DNA of 35,220 nt from Cellulomonas rhizosphaerae. Lineage in GTDB: Bacteria > Actinomycetota > Actinomycetes > Actinomycetales > Cellulomonadaceae. The DNA is taken from contig NZ_QWKP01000196.1 of NCBI RefSeq assembly GCF_003470205.1, positions 1 through 35,220 of the forward strand. Reading direction: 5' to 3'. Under the pieces are notes generated by a model that saw nothing but the letters and a program-made list of their open reading frames with translations, ran no database searches and had not been told where the DNA came from. The position numbers were made by a program, and so were the translations under genes. Shown piece by piece: positions 16,185-25,110 of the stretch. How positions within the stretch are numbered: position 1 is the stretch's first letter; every line of letters begins with the position of its first letter.

Positions 16185-16970
16185 GTGAAGGCACTCGCAG
16201 CCCGCAGGCACGATCGGCGAGCGCCGATCGTCCTGCTCCTGCTGGCGCTGCTGCTCACCGGCGGCCTGTACGCCGTCCTGGCCCCGACGTCCGCTGACGC
16301 CGCTCCGGCAGCCGTCAGCACCGATGACGTGAAGGCCGGCGAGAAGCTGTTCCAGGCCAACTGCGCGACGTGCCACGGCCCGTCGGCCGCCGGGACCCAG
16401 AGCGCTCCGTCGCTCATCGGTGTCGGCGCCGCAGCAGTGGACTTCCAGGTCGGCACCGGCCGCATGCCGATGCAGATGAACGGCCCGCAGGCCCCGGCCA
16501 AGCCCGTCCAGTTCGACGACGAGCAGATCACCCAGCTGGCGGCGTACGTCGCGAGCCTGGGCGCCGGACCGGCCATCCCCACGGCCGACCAGGTCGACCC
16601 GGCCAAGGGCGACGCCGCCAACGGCATGGCCCTGTTCCGCACGAACTGCGCCATGTGCCACAACGCGGTCGGCGCCGGCGGTGCCCTCTCGCGCGGCAAG
16701 TTCGCCCCGAACCTGTGGGAGACGACCCCGACGCACCTCTACGAGGCGATGCTGACCGGGCCGCAGTCCATGCCCGTCTTCGGCGACACCAACCTCGACT
16801 CCGAGGAGAAGCGCGACATCATCGCGTTCATCGACCAGCAGGGCGAGGCCACCCCGGGCGGTCTCGACCTCGGCTCGCTCGGCCCCGTCAGCGAGGGCCT
16901 GTGGGCCTGGGTCGTCGGCATGGGTCTGCTGATCGGTGCCGCAGTCTGGATCGGAGCGAAGTCCTCGTGA
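16185..16970 (+). CDS. qcrC: Di-haem cytochrome c subunit of the bc1 complex
   Basis: A 261-residue cytochrome cc subunit. A membrane anchor lies at about 14-33. Two c-type haem domains follow: CATCH (Cys60, Cys63, His64) with a probable Met ligand in GRMPMQ, and CAMCH (Cys155, Cys158, His159) with Met196 in SMPVF. A second membrane helix lies at 236-256. It passes electrons from the Rieske centre straight to the CuA site of the oxidase, replacing a soluble cytochrome c, as in mycobacteria and corynebacteria. The GTG at 16185 has GAGGA 7 bases upstream. The stop overlaps the qcrA start as GTGA. It should need the cytochrome c maturation system, which is not in the window. Confidence 0.95.
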   Translation: MKALAARRHDRRAPIVLLLLALLLTGGLYAVLAPTSADAAPAAVSTDDVKAGEKLFQANCATCHGPSAAGTQSAPSLIGVGAAAVDFQVGTGRMPMQMNGPQAPAKPVQFDDEQITQLAAYVASLGAGPAIPTADQVDPAKGDAANGMALFRTNCAMCHNAVGAGGALSRGKFAPNLWETTPTHLYEAMLTGPQSMPVFGDTNLDSEEKRDIIAFIDQQGEATPGGLDLGSLGPVSEGLWAWVVGMGLLIGAAVWIGAKSS

Positions 16971-17992
16971 GCACGCACGACAACACGTCCCACGACCTCG
17001 AGGTCCGCGACGGCCACACGGCGGTCGACCGCTTCGAGGACCCGGGTCACCCCGAGCACAAGCCTCGGCTGGGCGACCTGGACCCCAAGGCGAACAAGAA
17101 GGCCGAGCGCCAGGTCCTGTTCCTGTTCGGGATCTCGGTCCTGGGCACGATCGGCTTCGTCATCGCCTACTTCGCGCTCCCCCCGGGCGAGACGCCGGAG
17201 TCGATGCGCACGTCCAACCTGGCCCTCGGCGGCGCGCTCGCGTTCGCCCTGCTGGGCATCGGCACGGGTGCGATCCACTGGGCCAAGGCCCTGATGAACG
17301 ACCACGAGAAGTCCGAGGAGCGCCACCTGCAGGCCAGCGACGCGGAGACGCGCGAGGCCGCGGTCAACGCGCTGAAGGACGGCGCGGACGACTCGGGCAT
17401 CAGCCGGCGCGGCGCGCTCAAGGGCGCGGTCGTCACGGCGGTCGCCCTGTTCCCGGTCACCATCGCCCTGCCGCTGATCGGCAACATCGGCGAGGACTGG
17501 GACGTCAGCAAGCTCAAGCACACGATGTGGAAGAAGGGCACCAAGCTGGCCCGCGACCCCTCCGGTCGTCCCATCAAGGCGTCCGACGTCACCATCGGCC
17601 AGGTCTTCCACGTCATCCCCGAGGACCTCGAGGAGGCCGAGCACCCGCTCGACGAGAAGGCCAAGGCCGTCGTCCTGCTCGTCCGGCTCGACCCCCGCGA
17701 CATCAAGTCGGAGCAGGGCGAGGGCTGGTCGTACGATGGCATCATCGCCTTCTCGAAGATCTGCACCCACGTCGGTTGCCCGGTCGCCCTGTACGAGCAG
17801 CAGACGCACCACCTGCTCTGCCCGTGCCACCAGTCCACGTTCGACGTCGCTGACGGGGCCCGAGTCGTCTTCGGTCCCGCCAAGCGTCCACTGCCCCAGC
17901 TGCCGATCACGGTCGACGCCGAGGGTTACCTCATCGCACAGAGTGATTTCCTTGAGCCGGTCGGCCCGAGCTTCTGGGAGCGTGAGAAGTGA
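16967..17992 (+). CDS. qcrA: Rieske iron-sulfur subunit of the bc1 complex
   Basis: A 341-residue actinobacterial Rieske protein. It has an acidic/basic N-terminal tail and three membrane helices (about 50-70, 84-106 and 150-172). The C-terminal [2Fe-2S] domain has CTHVGC (Cys266, His268, Cys271) and CPCHQS (Cys285, Cys287, His288). It oxidises menaquinol and reduces QcrC. A twin arginine (SRRGALKG, Arg147-Arg148) precedes the third helix. In Streptomyces coelicolor the homologue uses Sec for the first two helices and Tat for this last one, and the same is likely here. GTG at 16967 overlaps the qcrC stop, and the gene's own stop overlaps qcrB. Confidence 0.95.
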   Translation: MSTHDNTSHDLEVRDGHTAVDRFEDPGHPEHKPRLGDLDPKANKKAERQVLFLFGISVLGTIGFVIAYFALPPGETPESMRTSNLALGGALAFALLGIGTGAIHWAKALMNDHEKSEERHLQASDAETREAAVNALKDGADDSGISRRGALKGAVVTAVALFPVTIALPLIGNIGEDWDVSKLKHTMWKKGTKLARDPSGRPIKASDVTIGQVFHVIPEDLEEAEHPLDEKAKAVVLLVRLDPRDIKSEQGEGWSYDGIIAFSKICTHVGCPVALYEQQTHHLLCPCHQSTFDVADGARVVFGPAKRPLPQLPITVDAEGYLIAQSDFLEPVGPSFWEREK

Positions 17993-19725
17993 GCACCACC
18001 ACCACCCCCACCCCGCTGGGCCGCGCGGCCGCGGGCACCGCGGACTACCTGGACCAGCGCACCGGTCTCGGCGTCGCGGTCAAGACCTTCGCGCGCAAGA
18101 TCTTCCCCGACCACTGGTCGTTCCTGCTCGGTGAGATCGCGCTGTTCAGCTTCGTCACGCTGCTGATCTCGGGCGTCTTCCTCACGATGTTCTTCGTGCC
18201 GAGCATGGCCGAGACGCACTACACCGGCCCGTGGGACTCCCTCAACGGCGTGCAGATGTCCGAGGCCTTCTCCTCGACGCTGCGCCTGTCGTTCGAGGTC
18301 CGCGGCGGCCTGCTGATGCGTCAGATCCACCACTGGGCCGCGCTGATCTTCATGGCGTCGATCGTGACGCACATGATGCGCGTGTTCTTCACGGGTGCGT
18401 TCCGCAAGCCCCGCGAGCTCAACTGGGTCGTCGGCTTCACGCTGCTGATCCTCGGCCTGCTCGCCGGCTTCTCGGGCTACTCGCTCCCCGACGACGTCCT
18501 GTCCGGCAACGGCCTGCGTATCACGGACGGCGTCATCAAGGCCGTGCCGATCATCGGCTCCTACGCCTCGTACTTCGTCTTCGGTGGCGAGTTCCCCGGC
18601 CAGGACCTGATCCCCCGCCTGTTCACGGTGCACGTCCTGCTCGTGCCGGCGCTGATCCTCGCGCTCATCGGCCTGCACCTGCTGTTCGTCGTGCTGCACA
18701 AGCACACGCAGTACCCGGGCTCGGGCCGCAAGGACACGAACGTCGTCGGCTTCCCGCTGTTCCCGATCTACGTCGCCAAGGCCGGTGGGTACTTCTTCAC
18801 CGTGTTCGGCGTGATCGCGCTCATGGCGGCGACCATGTCGATCAACCCGGTCTGGAACTACGGCCCCTACGACCCGTCGCCGGTGTCCGCGGGAGCCCAA
18901 CCCGACTGGTACATGCTGTTCCTCGAAGGTTCGCTGCGGCTCATGCCCGGCGGCGCCGAGTTCGTCACCTGGGGCGACTTCACCGTCAGCCTCAACGTGA
19001 TCATCCCGGCGATGATCGTGCCGGGCGTGCTGTTCACGCTGCTGGCGATCTACCCCTTCGTCGAGGCAGCCGTCACGGGCGACAAGCGCGAGCACCACGT
19101 GCTCGACCGCCCGCGCAACCGTCCGTTCCGGACCTCGTTCGGCGTCGCCGTGCTCGTGGCCTTCTTCATCCTCGTGCTGGCCGGCTCGAACGACCTCATC
19201 GCGACGCACTTCCACCTCTCGATCAACGACATCACGTGGGTGTTCCGCGTGCTGTTCTTCGTCGGGCCGTGGCTGGCGTTCATCATCACCAAGCGCATCT
19301 GCCTCGGGCTGCAGCGCAAGGACCGCGAGCTGGTCCTGCACGGCCACGAGACGGGCCGGATCGTGCGGTTCGCGAGCGGTGAGTACATCGAGGTGCACAA
19401 GCCGCTGGATGCTCACGAGCGCTGGCTGCGTGTGCAGCACGACAACATCCGCCCGCTCGAGATCGAGCCGGCCGAGGACGCCCGCGGCGTGCGCCGCAAG
19501 GGCTACCAGGTCGACCGGATCCGGCAGCGGCTGTCGCAGGTCTTCTACGAGGACCGCGTCGAGCCCGTGACCCCGTCCGAGGTGGCCGCGGCGCACGCGC
19601 ACGGCCACGGTGAGCACGACGAGATCGCGGCGGACTCGCACGAGCCCGCCCAGGTCGGCGGCGGGACGCACCTGGTCGAACCAGAGGGTGAGACGACGAC
19701 CGACGGGCGGAATCCCCAGGTCTGA
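17989..19725 (+). CDS. qcrB: Cytochrome b subunit of the bc1 complex
   Basis: A 578-residue membrane protein holding haems bL and bH and the quinol sites. Haem ligands are the pairs His114 (or 115)/His128 in QIHHW...VTHMMR and His215/His230 in TVHVLL...GLHLLF. The second pair is 15 apart, as in b6-type proteins. The Qo-site PEWY motif reads PDWY (305-308), a form usual in actinobacteria. A soluble C-terminal extension of roughly 130 residues ends in a His/Glu-rich tail. GTG at 17989 overlaps the qcrA stop as GTGA. In mycobacteria this subunit is the target of Q203-type inhibitors. A strong hairpin follows the gene. Confidence 0.95.
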   Translation: MSTTTTPTPLGRAAAGTADYLDQRTGLGVAVKTFARKIFPDHWSFLLGEIALFSFVTLLISGVFLTMFFVPSMAETHYTGPWDSLNGVQMSEAFSSTLRLSFEVRGGLLMRQIHHWAALIFMASIVTHMMRVFFTGAFRKPRELNWVVGFTLLILGLLAGFSGYSLPDDVLSGNGLRITDGVIKAVPIIGSYASYFVFGGEFPGQDLIPRLFTVHVLLVPALILALIGLHLLFVVLHKHTQYPGSGRKDTNVVGFPLFPIYVAKAGGYFFTVFGVIALMAATMSINPVWNYGPYDPSPVSAGAQPDWYMLFLEGSLRLMPGGAEFVTWGDFTVSLNVIIPAMIVPGVLFTLLAIYPFVEAAVTGDKREHHVLDRPRNRPFRTSFGVAVLVAFFILVLAGSNDLIATHFHLSINDITWVFRVLFFVGPWLAFIITKRICLGLQRKDRELVLHGHETGRIVRFASGEYIEVHKPLDAHERWLRVQHDNIRPLEIEPAEDARGVRRKGYQVDRIRQRLSQVFYEDRVEPVTPSEVAAAHAHGHGEHDEIAADSHEPAQVGGGTHLVEPEGETTTDGRNPQV

Positions 19726-19742
19726 GCAAGAGTTGGATGAGT

Positions 19743-19780
19743 CGGGCGGCTCGCCGTAGCGGCGGGTCGCCCGTTCTCGT
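19743..19780 (+). terminator. Terminator of the ctaE-qcrCAB operon
   Basis: A 14-bp stem with two G-T pairs (arms 19743-19756 and 19760-19773), a 3-base loop and a T-containing tail (TTCTCGT). It lies 17 bases after the qcrB stop. Confidence 0.75.
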
Positions 19781-19795
19781 TCGTCGATGTCCCGA

Positions 19796-19823
19796 TTGAC
19801 CGTGGGCCCGGATTCCGTACGGC
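19796..19823 (+). promoter_or_regulatory. Candidate sodA promoter
   Basis: TTGACC (19796-19801) and TACGGC (19818-19823) are 16 bases apart and lie between the qcrB terminator and the sodA ribosome site. The -10 lacks the final T, so the call is moderate. Confidence 0.4.
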
Positions 19824-19853
19824 CCGCACCGACCGCAGGAGAGGTACTCACGC

Positions 19854-20483
19854 ATGGCTGACTACACGCTTCCGGATCTGGCCTACGACTACGCAGCCCT
19901 CGAGCCGCACATCTCCGGCCGCATCATGGAGCTGCACCACGACAAGCACCACGCGGCCTACGTCACCGGCGCCAACACGGCCCTGGAGAAGCTCGCCGAG
20001 GCCCGCTCGAAGGACGACTTCGCGGCGGTCAACCTCCACGAGAAGAACCTTGCCTTCAACCTCGGTGGCCACGTCAACCACTCGGCCTTCTGGGCCAACC
20101 TCTCCCCCGAGGGCGGCGACCGCCCCGAGGGCGAGCTCGCCGTGGCGATCGACGAGAACTTCGGCTCGTTCGAGGCGTTCCAGAAGCACTTCGCGGCCAA
20201 CGCGCTGGGCATCCAGGGCTCCGGCTGGTCGATCCTCGCGTGGGACTCGATCGGCTCGAAGCTCGTGATCGTGCAGCTGTACGACCAGCAGAGCAACATC
20301 GCGCTCGGCCTCGTGCCGATCGTGCTGCTCGACATGTGGGAGCACGCGTTCTACCTCGACTACGTCAACGTCAAGGCTGACTACGTCAAGGCGTGGTGGA
20401 ACATCGTGAGCTGGTCCGACGCCGCAGCGCGCTTCGACCGCGCGCGCACCCAGACGGCCGGGCTCATCGTCCCGTCGCTCTGA
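19854..20483 (+). CDS. sodA: Superoxide dismutase, Fe/Mn family
   Basis: A 209-residue cytosolic enzyme that dismutates superoxide to H2O2 and O2. Metal ligands are His28 (ELHHD), His76 ([10 protein letters not shown]), Asp160 and His164 ([12 protein letters not shown]). Gly72 and Gln121 (GIQGSGW) resemble the Mn-type second shell, but actinobacterial enzymes vary and metal choice cannot be read with certainty. It has no signal peptide. AGGAGAGG precedes the ATG at 19854. It lies between the two respiratory operons, which fits removal of superoxide leaking from the chain. It has its own candidate promoter and is followed by a strong hairpin. Confidence 0.95.
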   Translation: MADYTLPDLAYDYAALEPHISGRIMELHHDKHHAAYVTGANTALEKLAEARSKDDFAAVNLHEKNLAFNLGGHVNHSAFWANLSPEGGDRPEGELAVAIDENFGSFEAFQKHFAANALGIQGSGWSILAWDSIGSKLVIVQLYDQQSNIALGLVPIVLLDMWEHAFYLDYVNVKADYVKAWWNIVSWSDAAARFDRARTQTAGLIVPSL

Positions 20484-20499
20484 GACACCCAGCACCGCA

Positions 20500-20533
20500 C
20501 GAGGGCCGGCTCCCGCTCGGGGGCCGGCCCTCG
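20500..20533 (+). terminator. Terminator after sodA
   Basis: An 11-bp perfect GC-rich stem (CGAGGGCCGGC / GCCGGCCCTCG) with a 12-base loop, 16 bases after the sodA stop. No T-run follows. Confidence 0.7.
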
Positions 20534-20554
20534 GCGCATCCCGGAGGGACAGCC

Positions 20555-21055
20555 ATGGCGTCACGGTTCGAGCTGGTCGAGCGCGAGCGCCGCTTCCTCG
20601 CTCCCGGCCCTCCCCCGGCCGACGCCGTCGTCGCGACGCGGACGATCCACGACCGGTACCTCGACGGCACGCGGCTGCGGGTGCGGCTCATGATGCCCGG
20701 GCGGGACGGCACGGATGCCGAGCGCAAGCTCACCCAGAAGGTCCCCGGAGCCCCCTGGGGCACGCTGACGACGATCTACCTGAGCGCCGACGAGCATGCT
20801 GCGCTGGCCTCACTGCCGGCCGCGACGCTCAGCAAGACGCGGCTCAGCGTGCCTCCGCTCGGGTACGACGTGTTCGACGGCCACCTCGCGGGCCTCGTCC
20901 TGGCCGAGGTGGAGTTCGACTCCGACGAGTCCGCCGCGCGCTTCGTGGCCCCACCCGGCCTCGTCGAGGTCACGCACGACGAACGCTTCACCGGCGGCAG
21001 GCTGGTCCGCGCCTCGTCCGACGAGGTCCGCGGCTGGATCAGCTCGCTGCGGTGA
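20555..21055 (+). CDS. CYTH-domain (triphosphate tunnel) protein
   Basis: A 166-residue protein of the CYTH family, whose barrel binds inorganic or organic triphosphates with Mg2+. The N-terminal signature ExExK appears as VERERRF (Glu9, Glu11), with Arg13 in place of Lys. Further tunnel residues are DRYLDGTRLRVRL, Lys58 and LAEVEF (Glu118, Glu120). Most bacterial members are triphosphatases; adenylate cyclase (class IV) or thiamine triphosphatase activity is possible but less likely. GGAGGG precedes the ATG at 20555. Its last 17 bases overlap the end of the convergent aldo/keto reductase gene. Confidence 0.85.
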   Translation: MASRFELVERERRFLAPGPPPADAVVATRTIHDRYLDGTRLRVRLMMPGRDGTDAERKLTQKVPGAPWGTLTTIYLSADEHAALASLPAATLSKTRLSVPPLGYDVFDGHLAGLVLAEVEFDSDESAARFVAPPGLVEVTHDERFTGGRLVRASSDEVRGWISSLR

Positions 21056-21908
21056 TGGCGTCGAGCTCGGCCAGTGCGTCGGCGGGCAGGACCAGGTCGG
21101 CAGCCGCAAGGTTCTCGCGCAGGTGCGCGACGCGGGACGTACCCGGGATGACGACGATGTTCGGCGCCCGGTGCAGGAGCCACGCGATCGCCACGGCCTG
21201 CGGGCGGACCCCGAGCCGGACCGCGACGGCGTCGAGCGTGCCCGACTGCAGCGGGCTGAACCCGCCGAGCGGCCAGAACGCGGTGTAGGCGACGCCGAGC
21301 TCGGCCAGGGACGCGATCAGCCGCTCGTCGCCGCGGTGGGCGACGTTGTACCAGTTCTGCACCGTGACGACCGGGGCGATCGCCCGCGCCTCGGCGACCT
21401 GCTCGGCGTCGACGACCGAGAGCCCGAGGTGCCGGATCAGGCCCTCGTCGCGCATCGCCGCGAGGGCACCGAACGGCTCGGCGATCGACCCGGCGACGGT
21501 CGAGTGACCGTCGGAGCCGCCACCCACCCGCAGGTTGACGACGTCCAGCACGTCGACCCCGAGCGTTCGCAGGTTGGACTCGACCTGCGCGCGCAGCTGC
21601 TCGGGCGTGCGCGCGTGCGGCCAGCCGCCGTGCTCGTCGCGCACGGAGCCCACCTTGGTGACGACGTGCACGCCGTCGTACGGCGCGAGCGCCTCACGGA
21701 CGATCTCGTTGGTCACGTGCGGGCCGTAGAAGTCCGCGGTGTCGACGTGGTTCACGCCGGCCTCGACCGCTGCGCGCAGGACCCGGACGGCCTCGCCGCG
21801 GTCGGCGGGAGGCCCCCAGACGCGCGGCCCGGCCAGCTGCATCGCGCCGTAGCCCATGCGTGTCAGGGTCAGGCCCTCGGTGGTGGAGTAGGTCTCGAAG
21901 CGGTTCAT
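21039..21908 (-). CDS. Aldo/keto reductase, YdbC-like, without the catalytic His
   Basis: A 289-residue NADPH-dependent oxidoreductase with the AKR barrel. Asp56 and Tyr61 (VDTADFYG) and Lys85 (VVTKVG) of the catalytic tetrad are present. The usual His at the end of the DLLQLH strand is Arg127 (DVVNLRVGG), as I recall for the YdbC branch. The NADPH-binding end VIPGTSRVAHLRENL is present. The physiological substrate is unknown. It is transcribed away from a MmyB-type regulator with a 101-base shared promoter region, the usual arrangement of these regulators with an oxidoreductase target. AAGACT lies 6 bases before the ATG, so the mRNA may be leaderless. Confidence 0.9.
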   Translation of the reverse strand: MNRFETYSTTEGLTLTRMGYGAMQLAGPRVWGPPADRGEAVRVLRAAVEAGVNHVDTADFYGPHVTNEIVREALAPYDGVHVVTKVGSVRDEHGGWPHARTPEQLRAQVESNLRTLGVDVLDVVNLRVGGGSDGHSTVAGSIAEPFGALAAMRDEGLIRHLGLSVVDAEQVAEARAIAPVVTVQNWYNVAHRGDERLIASLAELGVAYTAFWPLGGFSPLQSGTLDAVAVRLGVRPQAVAIAWLLHRAPNIVVIPGTSRVAHLRENLAAADLVLPADALAELDAITAAS

Positions 21909-21940
21909 GAGAGCAGTCTTCGGCCACCGTGCGCGGGCAG

Positions 21941-21977
21941 CCAGGGCCCCGGCGATCCTGGGTGCGACAGGACCAGG
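21941..21977. promoter_or_regulatory. Candidate operator: three phased CCAGG/CCTGG pentamers
   Basis: CCAGG (21941-21945), CCTGG (21957-21961) and CCAGG (21973-21977) are spaced exactly 16 bases apart and alternate in orientation. They lie in the shared region between the reductase and its putative regulator. Confidence 0.35.
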
Positions 21978-21997
21978 CGCCCAGCGCTCCCCCGGCC

Positions 21998-22003
21998 TAC
22001 CGT
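21998..22003 (+). promoter_or_regulatory. -10 element TACCGT for the MmyB-type regulator
   Basis: TACCGT ends 6 bases before the ATG at 22010, with no ribosome site between; a leaderless mRNA is likely. Confidence 0.5.
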
Positions 22004-22009
22004 GGGCGC

Positions 22010-22873
22010 ATGAGCGACGCGCAGAACTCCCTGGGCGACTACCTGCGCGCCCGCCGCGAGCTCGTCACGCCCGAGCAGGCCGGCATCCCGGTCCTCGGCG
22101 TGCGCCGCGTGGCGGGTCTGCGGCGCGAGGAGGTCGCCATGCTCGCGGGCATCAGCGCCGACTACTACCTGCGCCTCGAGCAGGGCCGTGACCGCAACCC
22201 CTCGGTGCAGATCCTCGAGGCGCTCGCGCTGGTGCTCCGCCTGGACGGCGACGGCACCGCGTACCTGCTCGGGCTCGGCGCCGACAAGCCACGGCGCACG
22301 CGTCGGCGCCCCCGGCGCGAGGTCGTCCCGCCCGGCATCGCGCGGCTCGTCGAGACCCTCCCGCTCCCCGCGTTCGTCGAGGGGCGCTACTTCGACGTCC
22401 TGGCCGCCAACGCGCTCGCGACCGCGCTGTCGCCCCGCCTCGTCGCCGGCGCGAACCGGCTGCGCGACGTCTTCCTGGACCCCGCCGAGCGCGACCTCTA
22501 CCCGAGCTGGTCACAGGCCACCGAGCACCTCGTGGCGGGCTTCCGCCAGTCGGTCGGCACCGAGACCGACGACCCACGCCTGGTCGAGCTCGTGGGCGAG
22601 CTGTCCCTCGCGAGCCCGCAGTTCCGCCGGCTGTGGGGTCGGCACGACGTGCGCGGCCGTGAGGGCGAGCCTGTCCTGCTCGACCACCCTCAGGTCGGGG
22701 AGCTGCGGCTCAACCGCGAGAAGCTCGGGATCGGCGACACCTCCGGGCTCCTGCTCGTCGTCTACCACCCTGACGCGGGCAGCGACGCCGCGGACAAGCT
22801 CGCGCTCCTCGCGTCGGCCGTCCTGACGCCGGCCGCACCACGGACGACGAAGGCCCCCACCGGGAACCGGTAG
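22010..22873 (+). CDS. XRE-family regulator with MmyB-like ligand-binding domain
   Basis: A 287-residue DNA-binding protein. The N-terminal helix-turn-helix (about 8-80) includes RRVAGLRREEVAMLAGIS and YYLRLEQGRDRNPS, hallmarks of the MmyB group. Residues 110-275 form the PAS-like MmyB ligand domain (GRYFDVLAANALATAL, FVGE-type segments and the end GLLLVVYHPDAGS). Such proteins often regulate a divergent reductase gene, and here the neighbour is an aldo/keto reductase. The fatty-acid ligand seen in one family structure is only a guess for this one. The last codons lie inside a strong terminator hairpin, so the C-terminal TTKAPTGNR is partly dictated by that structure. Confidence 0.9.
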   Translation: MSDAQNSLGDYLRARRELVTPEQAGIPVLGVRRVAGLRREEVAMLAGISADYYLRLEQGRDRNPSVQILEALALVLRLDGDGTAYLLGLGADKPRRTRRRPRREVVPPGIARLVETLPLPAFVEGRYFDVLAANALATALSPRLVAGANRLRDVFLDPAERDLYPSWSQATEHLVAGFRQSVGTETDDPRLVELVGELSLASPQFRRLWGRHDVRGREGEPVLLDHPQVGELRLNREKLGIGDTSGLLLVVYHPDAGSDAADKLALLASAVLTPAAPRTTKAPTGNR

Positions 22874-22883
22874 GGGCCTTCGT
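22847..22883. terminator. Bidirectional terminator between the regulator gene and ctaF
   Basis: An 11-bp perfect outer stem (ACGAAGGCCCC 22847-22857 / 22873-22883) and a 5-bp inner stem with a 3-base loop. It covers the regulator's last codons and stop and ends 11 bases before the ctaF stop. The arms resemble the palindrome at 27645-27678. Confidence 0.8.
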
Positions 22884-22894
22884 GATGATCCAGG

Positions 22895-23293
22895 TCAGTG
22901 CGCGTGCTGCCCGCGGGAGTACTCGAACACCCAGCCGACCAGGGCGATGATGCCCAGCACGACGCCGATGCCCGAGAGCCAGAAGCCGACCGCGAAGCCG
23001 AGGAACGTGACGGCCCCGGCGACACCGATGGCCAGCGGCCACCAGCTCCACGGCGAGTACACGCCCTGGTCGCCGGCGCCCTGCTCGATCTCGCCGTGCT
23101 CGTCGTCCTCGGGACGCGGGTCGATGCGACGCGACAGGAGCGCGAAGTACGCGCCGATCATGCCGACCATGCCGCCCACGAGCGGGATGCCGAGCATGCC
23201 GACGGCCTCGCCGTCGCTCCACACGCCGTAGATCAGGCCGACGGGGATGAAGAACAGCACCCCGTAGAGGAAGAGCTTCGTCTCGAGCTTCAC
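22895..23293 (-). CDS. ctaF: Cytochrome c oxidase subunit IV, actinobacterial type
   Basis: A 132-residue membrane protein with four hydrophobic segments (about 8-25, 31-52, 83-103 and 104-122) separated by an acidic loop ([13 protein letters not shown]). The start [15 protein letters not shown] and the WSWWPL turn are typical of actinobacterial subunit IV (M. tuberculosis Rv2199c). It has no redox centre and stabilises the oxidase. Its GTG start at 23293 overlaps the ctaD stop as GTGA. It is the last gene of ctaC-ctaD-ctaF. Confidence 0.92.
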   Translation of the reverse strand: MKLETKLFLYGVLFFIPVGLIYGVWSDGEAVGMLGIPLVGGMVGMIGAYFALLSRRIDPRPEDDEHGEIEQGAGDQGVYSPWSWWPLAIGVAGAVTFLGFAVGFWLSGIGVVLGIIALVGWVFEYSRGQHAH

Positions 23294-25110
23294 TTGTCGC
23301 CCTCCTCGTCACGCGAGGACGCGGGGCGCTCCTCGATGATGACCGTCGAGGACTGCTCCTGCTCGCCCGAGCCATCCGCGACGCGCTCCTGCGCGAGCTC
23401 GGTCTCGCCGCGGCGGTCCGCCTCCCAGTCCAGCGGGCCCTTGGTGGGTTCCGGCTCGACGAAGTCCATCGCGGCGACCTCGGGGTGGTGCAGGTCGAAC
23501 GCGGGGCGCTCCGAGCGGATGCGGGGCAGCGACGTGAAGTTGTGCCGCGGCGGCGGGCAGCTCGTGGCCCACTCGAGCGAGGCGCCGTAGCCCCACGGGT
23601 CGTCGACCTTCACGAGCGGGGCGTTGCGCCACGTCGTGTAGACGTTCCAGAGGAACGGCAGGGTCGAGGCCGCGAGGATGAAGGCGCCGATCGTCGAGAG
23701 CTGGTTCATCCACGTGAAGCCCTCGTCCGGCGAGTAGTCCGCGTAGCGACGCGGGAACCCGATGACGCCCAGCCAGTGCTGGATGAGGAACGTGGTGTGG
23801 AAGCCGATGAACAGCAGCCAGAAGTGCCACTTGCCGAGCCGCTCGTCGAGCATGCGGCCGGTCATCTTGGGCCACCAGAAGTAGAAGCCCGCGAACATCG
23901 CGAACACGACCGTGCCGAACACGACGTAGTGGAAGTGCGCGACGACGAAGTAGGAGTCGGACAGCTGGAAGTCGAGCGCAGGGCTGGACAGGATGATGCC
24001 CGTCAGGCCACCGAAGAGGAACGTGATCAGGAAGCCGATCGTCCACAGCATCGGGGTCTCGAACGTGAGCTTGCCCCGCCACATCGTGCCGATCCAGTTG
24101 AAGAACTTCACACCGGTCGGTACCGCGATGAGCATCGTCATGAACGCGAAGAACGGCAGCAGCACCGAGCCCGTGACGTACATGTGGTGGGCCCACACCG
24201 TGACGGACAGGGCCGCGATCGCGATCGTCGCGTAGACCAGGCCCTTGTAGCCGAAGATCGGCTTGCGGCTGAAGACCGGCAGGATCTCGGTGATGATGCC
24301 GAAGAACGGCAGCGCGATGATGTAGACCTCGGGGTGCCCGAAGAACCAGAACAGGTGCTGCCAGAGGATGGCGCCCCCGTTCTCGGGGTTGAAGACCTGC
24401 GCTCCGAGGCGGCGGTCGGCACCCAGCGCGAACAGCGCGGCGGCCAGCGGCGGGAACGCCATGAGCACCAGCAGCGACGTCACCAGGATGTTCCAGGTGA
24501 AGATCGGCATGCGGAACATCGTCATTCCGGGCGCACGCATGGTGACCACGGTGGTGATGAAGTTGACGGCACCGAGGATCGTGCCGAAGCCGGCGAGCGC
24601 GAGGCCGAAGACCCACAGGTCACCGCCGAGCCCGGGCGAGTACACGGTGTTCGACAGCGGCGCGTAGGCGAACCAGCCGAACGAGGCGGCGCCCTGCGGC
24701 GTGAGGAAGCCCGCGGCGGCGATCAGGCCTCCGAAGAAGAACAGCCAGTAGGCGAACATGTTGAGCCGCGGGAACGCCACGTCGGGCGCGCCGATCTGCA
24801 GCGGCATGATCACGTTGGCGAAGCCTGCGAACAGGGGCGTCGCGAACAGCAGCAGCATGATCGTGCCGTGCATCGTGAACGCCTGGTTGTACTGCTCCTT
24901 GGACTGGAACACGTCCATGCCCGGCGTGAAGAGCTCGGCGCGGATCAGCAGCGCCAGGATGCCGCCCACCGCGAACCACACGAAGGACGTGATCAGGTAC
25001 ATGTACCCGATCGTCTTGTGGTCGGTGGAGGTGATCCACTTGATGACGGTGCGGCCCAGCGTCTGGCGCGACGGCGCCAGCCCCGGGATCGTCTCAACGG
25101 CGTACGCCAT
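23290..25110 (-). CDS. ctaD: Cytochrome c oxidase subunit I (aa3 type)
   Basis: A 606-residue catalytic subunit with 12 membrane helices, reducing O2 to water and pumping protons. The low-spin haem a ligands are His81 (TMHGTIM) and His394. The haem a3 ligand is His392 ([10 protein letters not shown]). CuB is bound by His259 (GHPEVY, cross-linked to Tyr263) and His308/His309 (WAHHMY). Proton-channel residues are visible: Asp110 in [13 protein letters not shown] and Glu261 for the D path, Lys335 in TGVKFFNW for the K path. The C-terminal 90 residues are polar and acidic. The ATG at 25110 shares one base with the ctaC stop (TGATG). Confidence 0.96.
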   Translation of the reverse strand: MAYAVETIPGLAPSRQTLGRTVIKWITSTDHKTIGYMYLITSFVWFAVGGILALLIRAELFTPGMDVFQSKEQYNQAFTMHGTIMLLLFATPLFAGFANVIMPLQIGAPDVAFPRLNMFAYWLFFFGGLIAAAGFLTPQGAASFGWFAYAPLSNTVYSPGLGGDLWVFGLALAGFGTILGAVNFITTVVTMRAPGMTMFRMPIFTWNILVTSLLVLMAFPPLAAALFALGADRRLGAQVFNPENGGAILWQHLFWFFGHPEVYIIALPFFGIITEILPVFSRKPIFGYKGLVYATIAIAALSVTVWAHHMYVTGSVLLPFFAFMTMLIAVPTGVKFFNWIGTMWRGKLTFETPMLWTIGFLITFLFGGLTGIILSSPALDFQLSDSYFVVAHFHYVVFGTVVFAMFAGFYFWWPKMTGRMLDERLGKWHFWLLFIGFHTTFLIQHWLGVIGFPRRYADYSPDEGFTWMNQLSTIGAFILAASTLPFLWNVYTTWRNAPLVKVDDPWGYGASLEWATSCPPPRHNFTSLPRIRSERPAFDLHHPEVAAMDFVEPEPTKGPLDWEADRRGETELAQERVADGSGEQEQSSTVIIEERPASSRDEEGDK

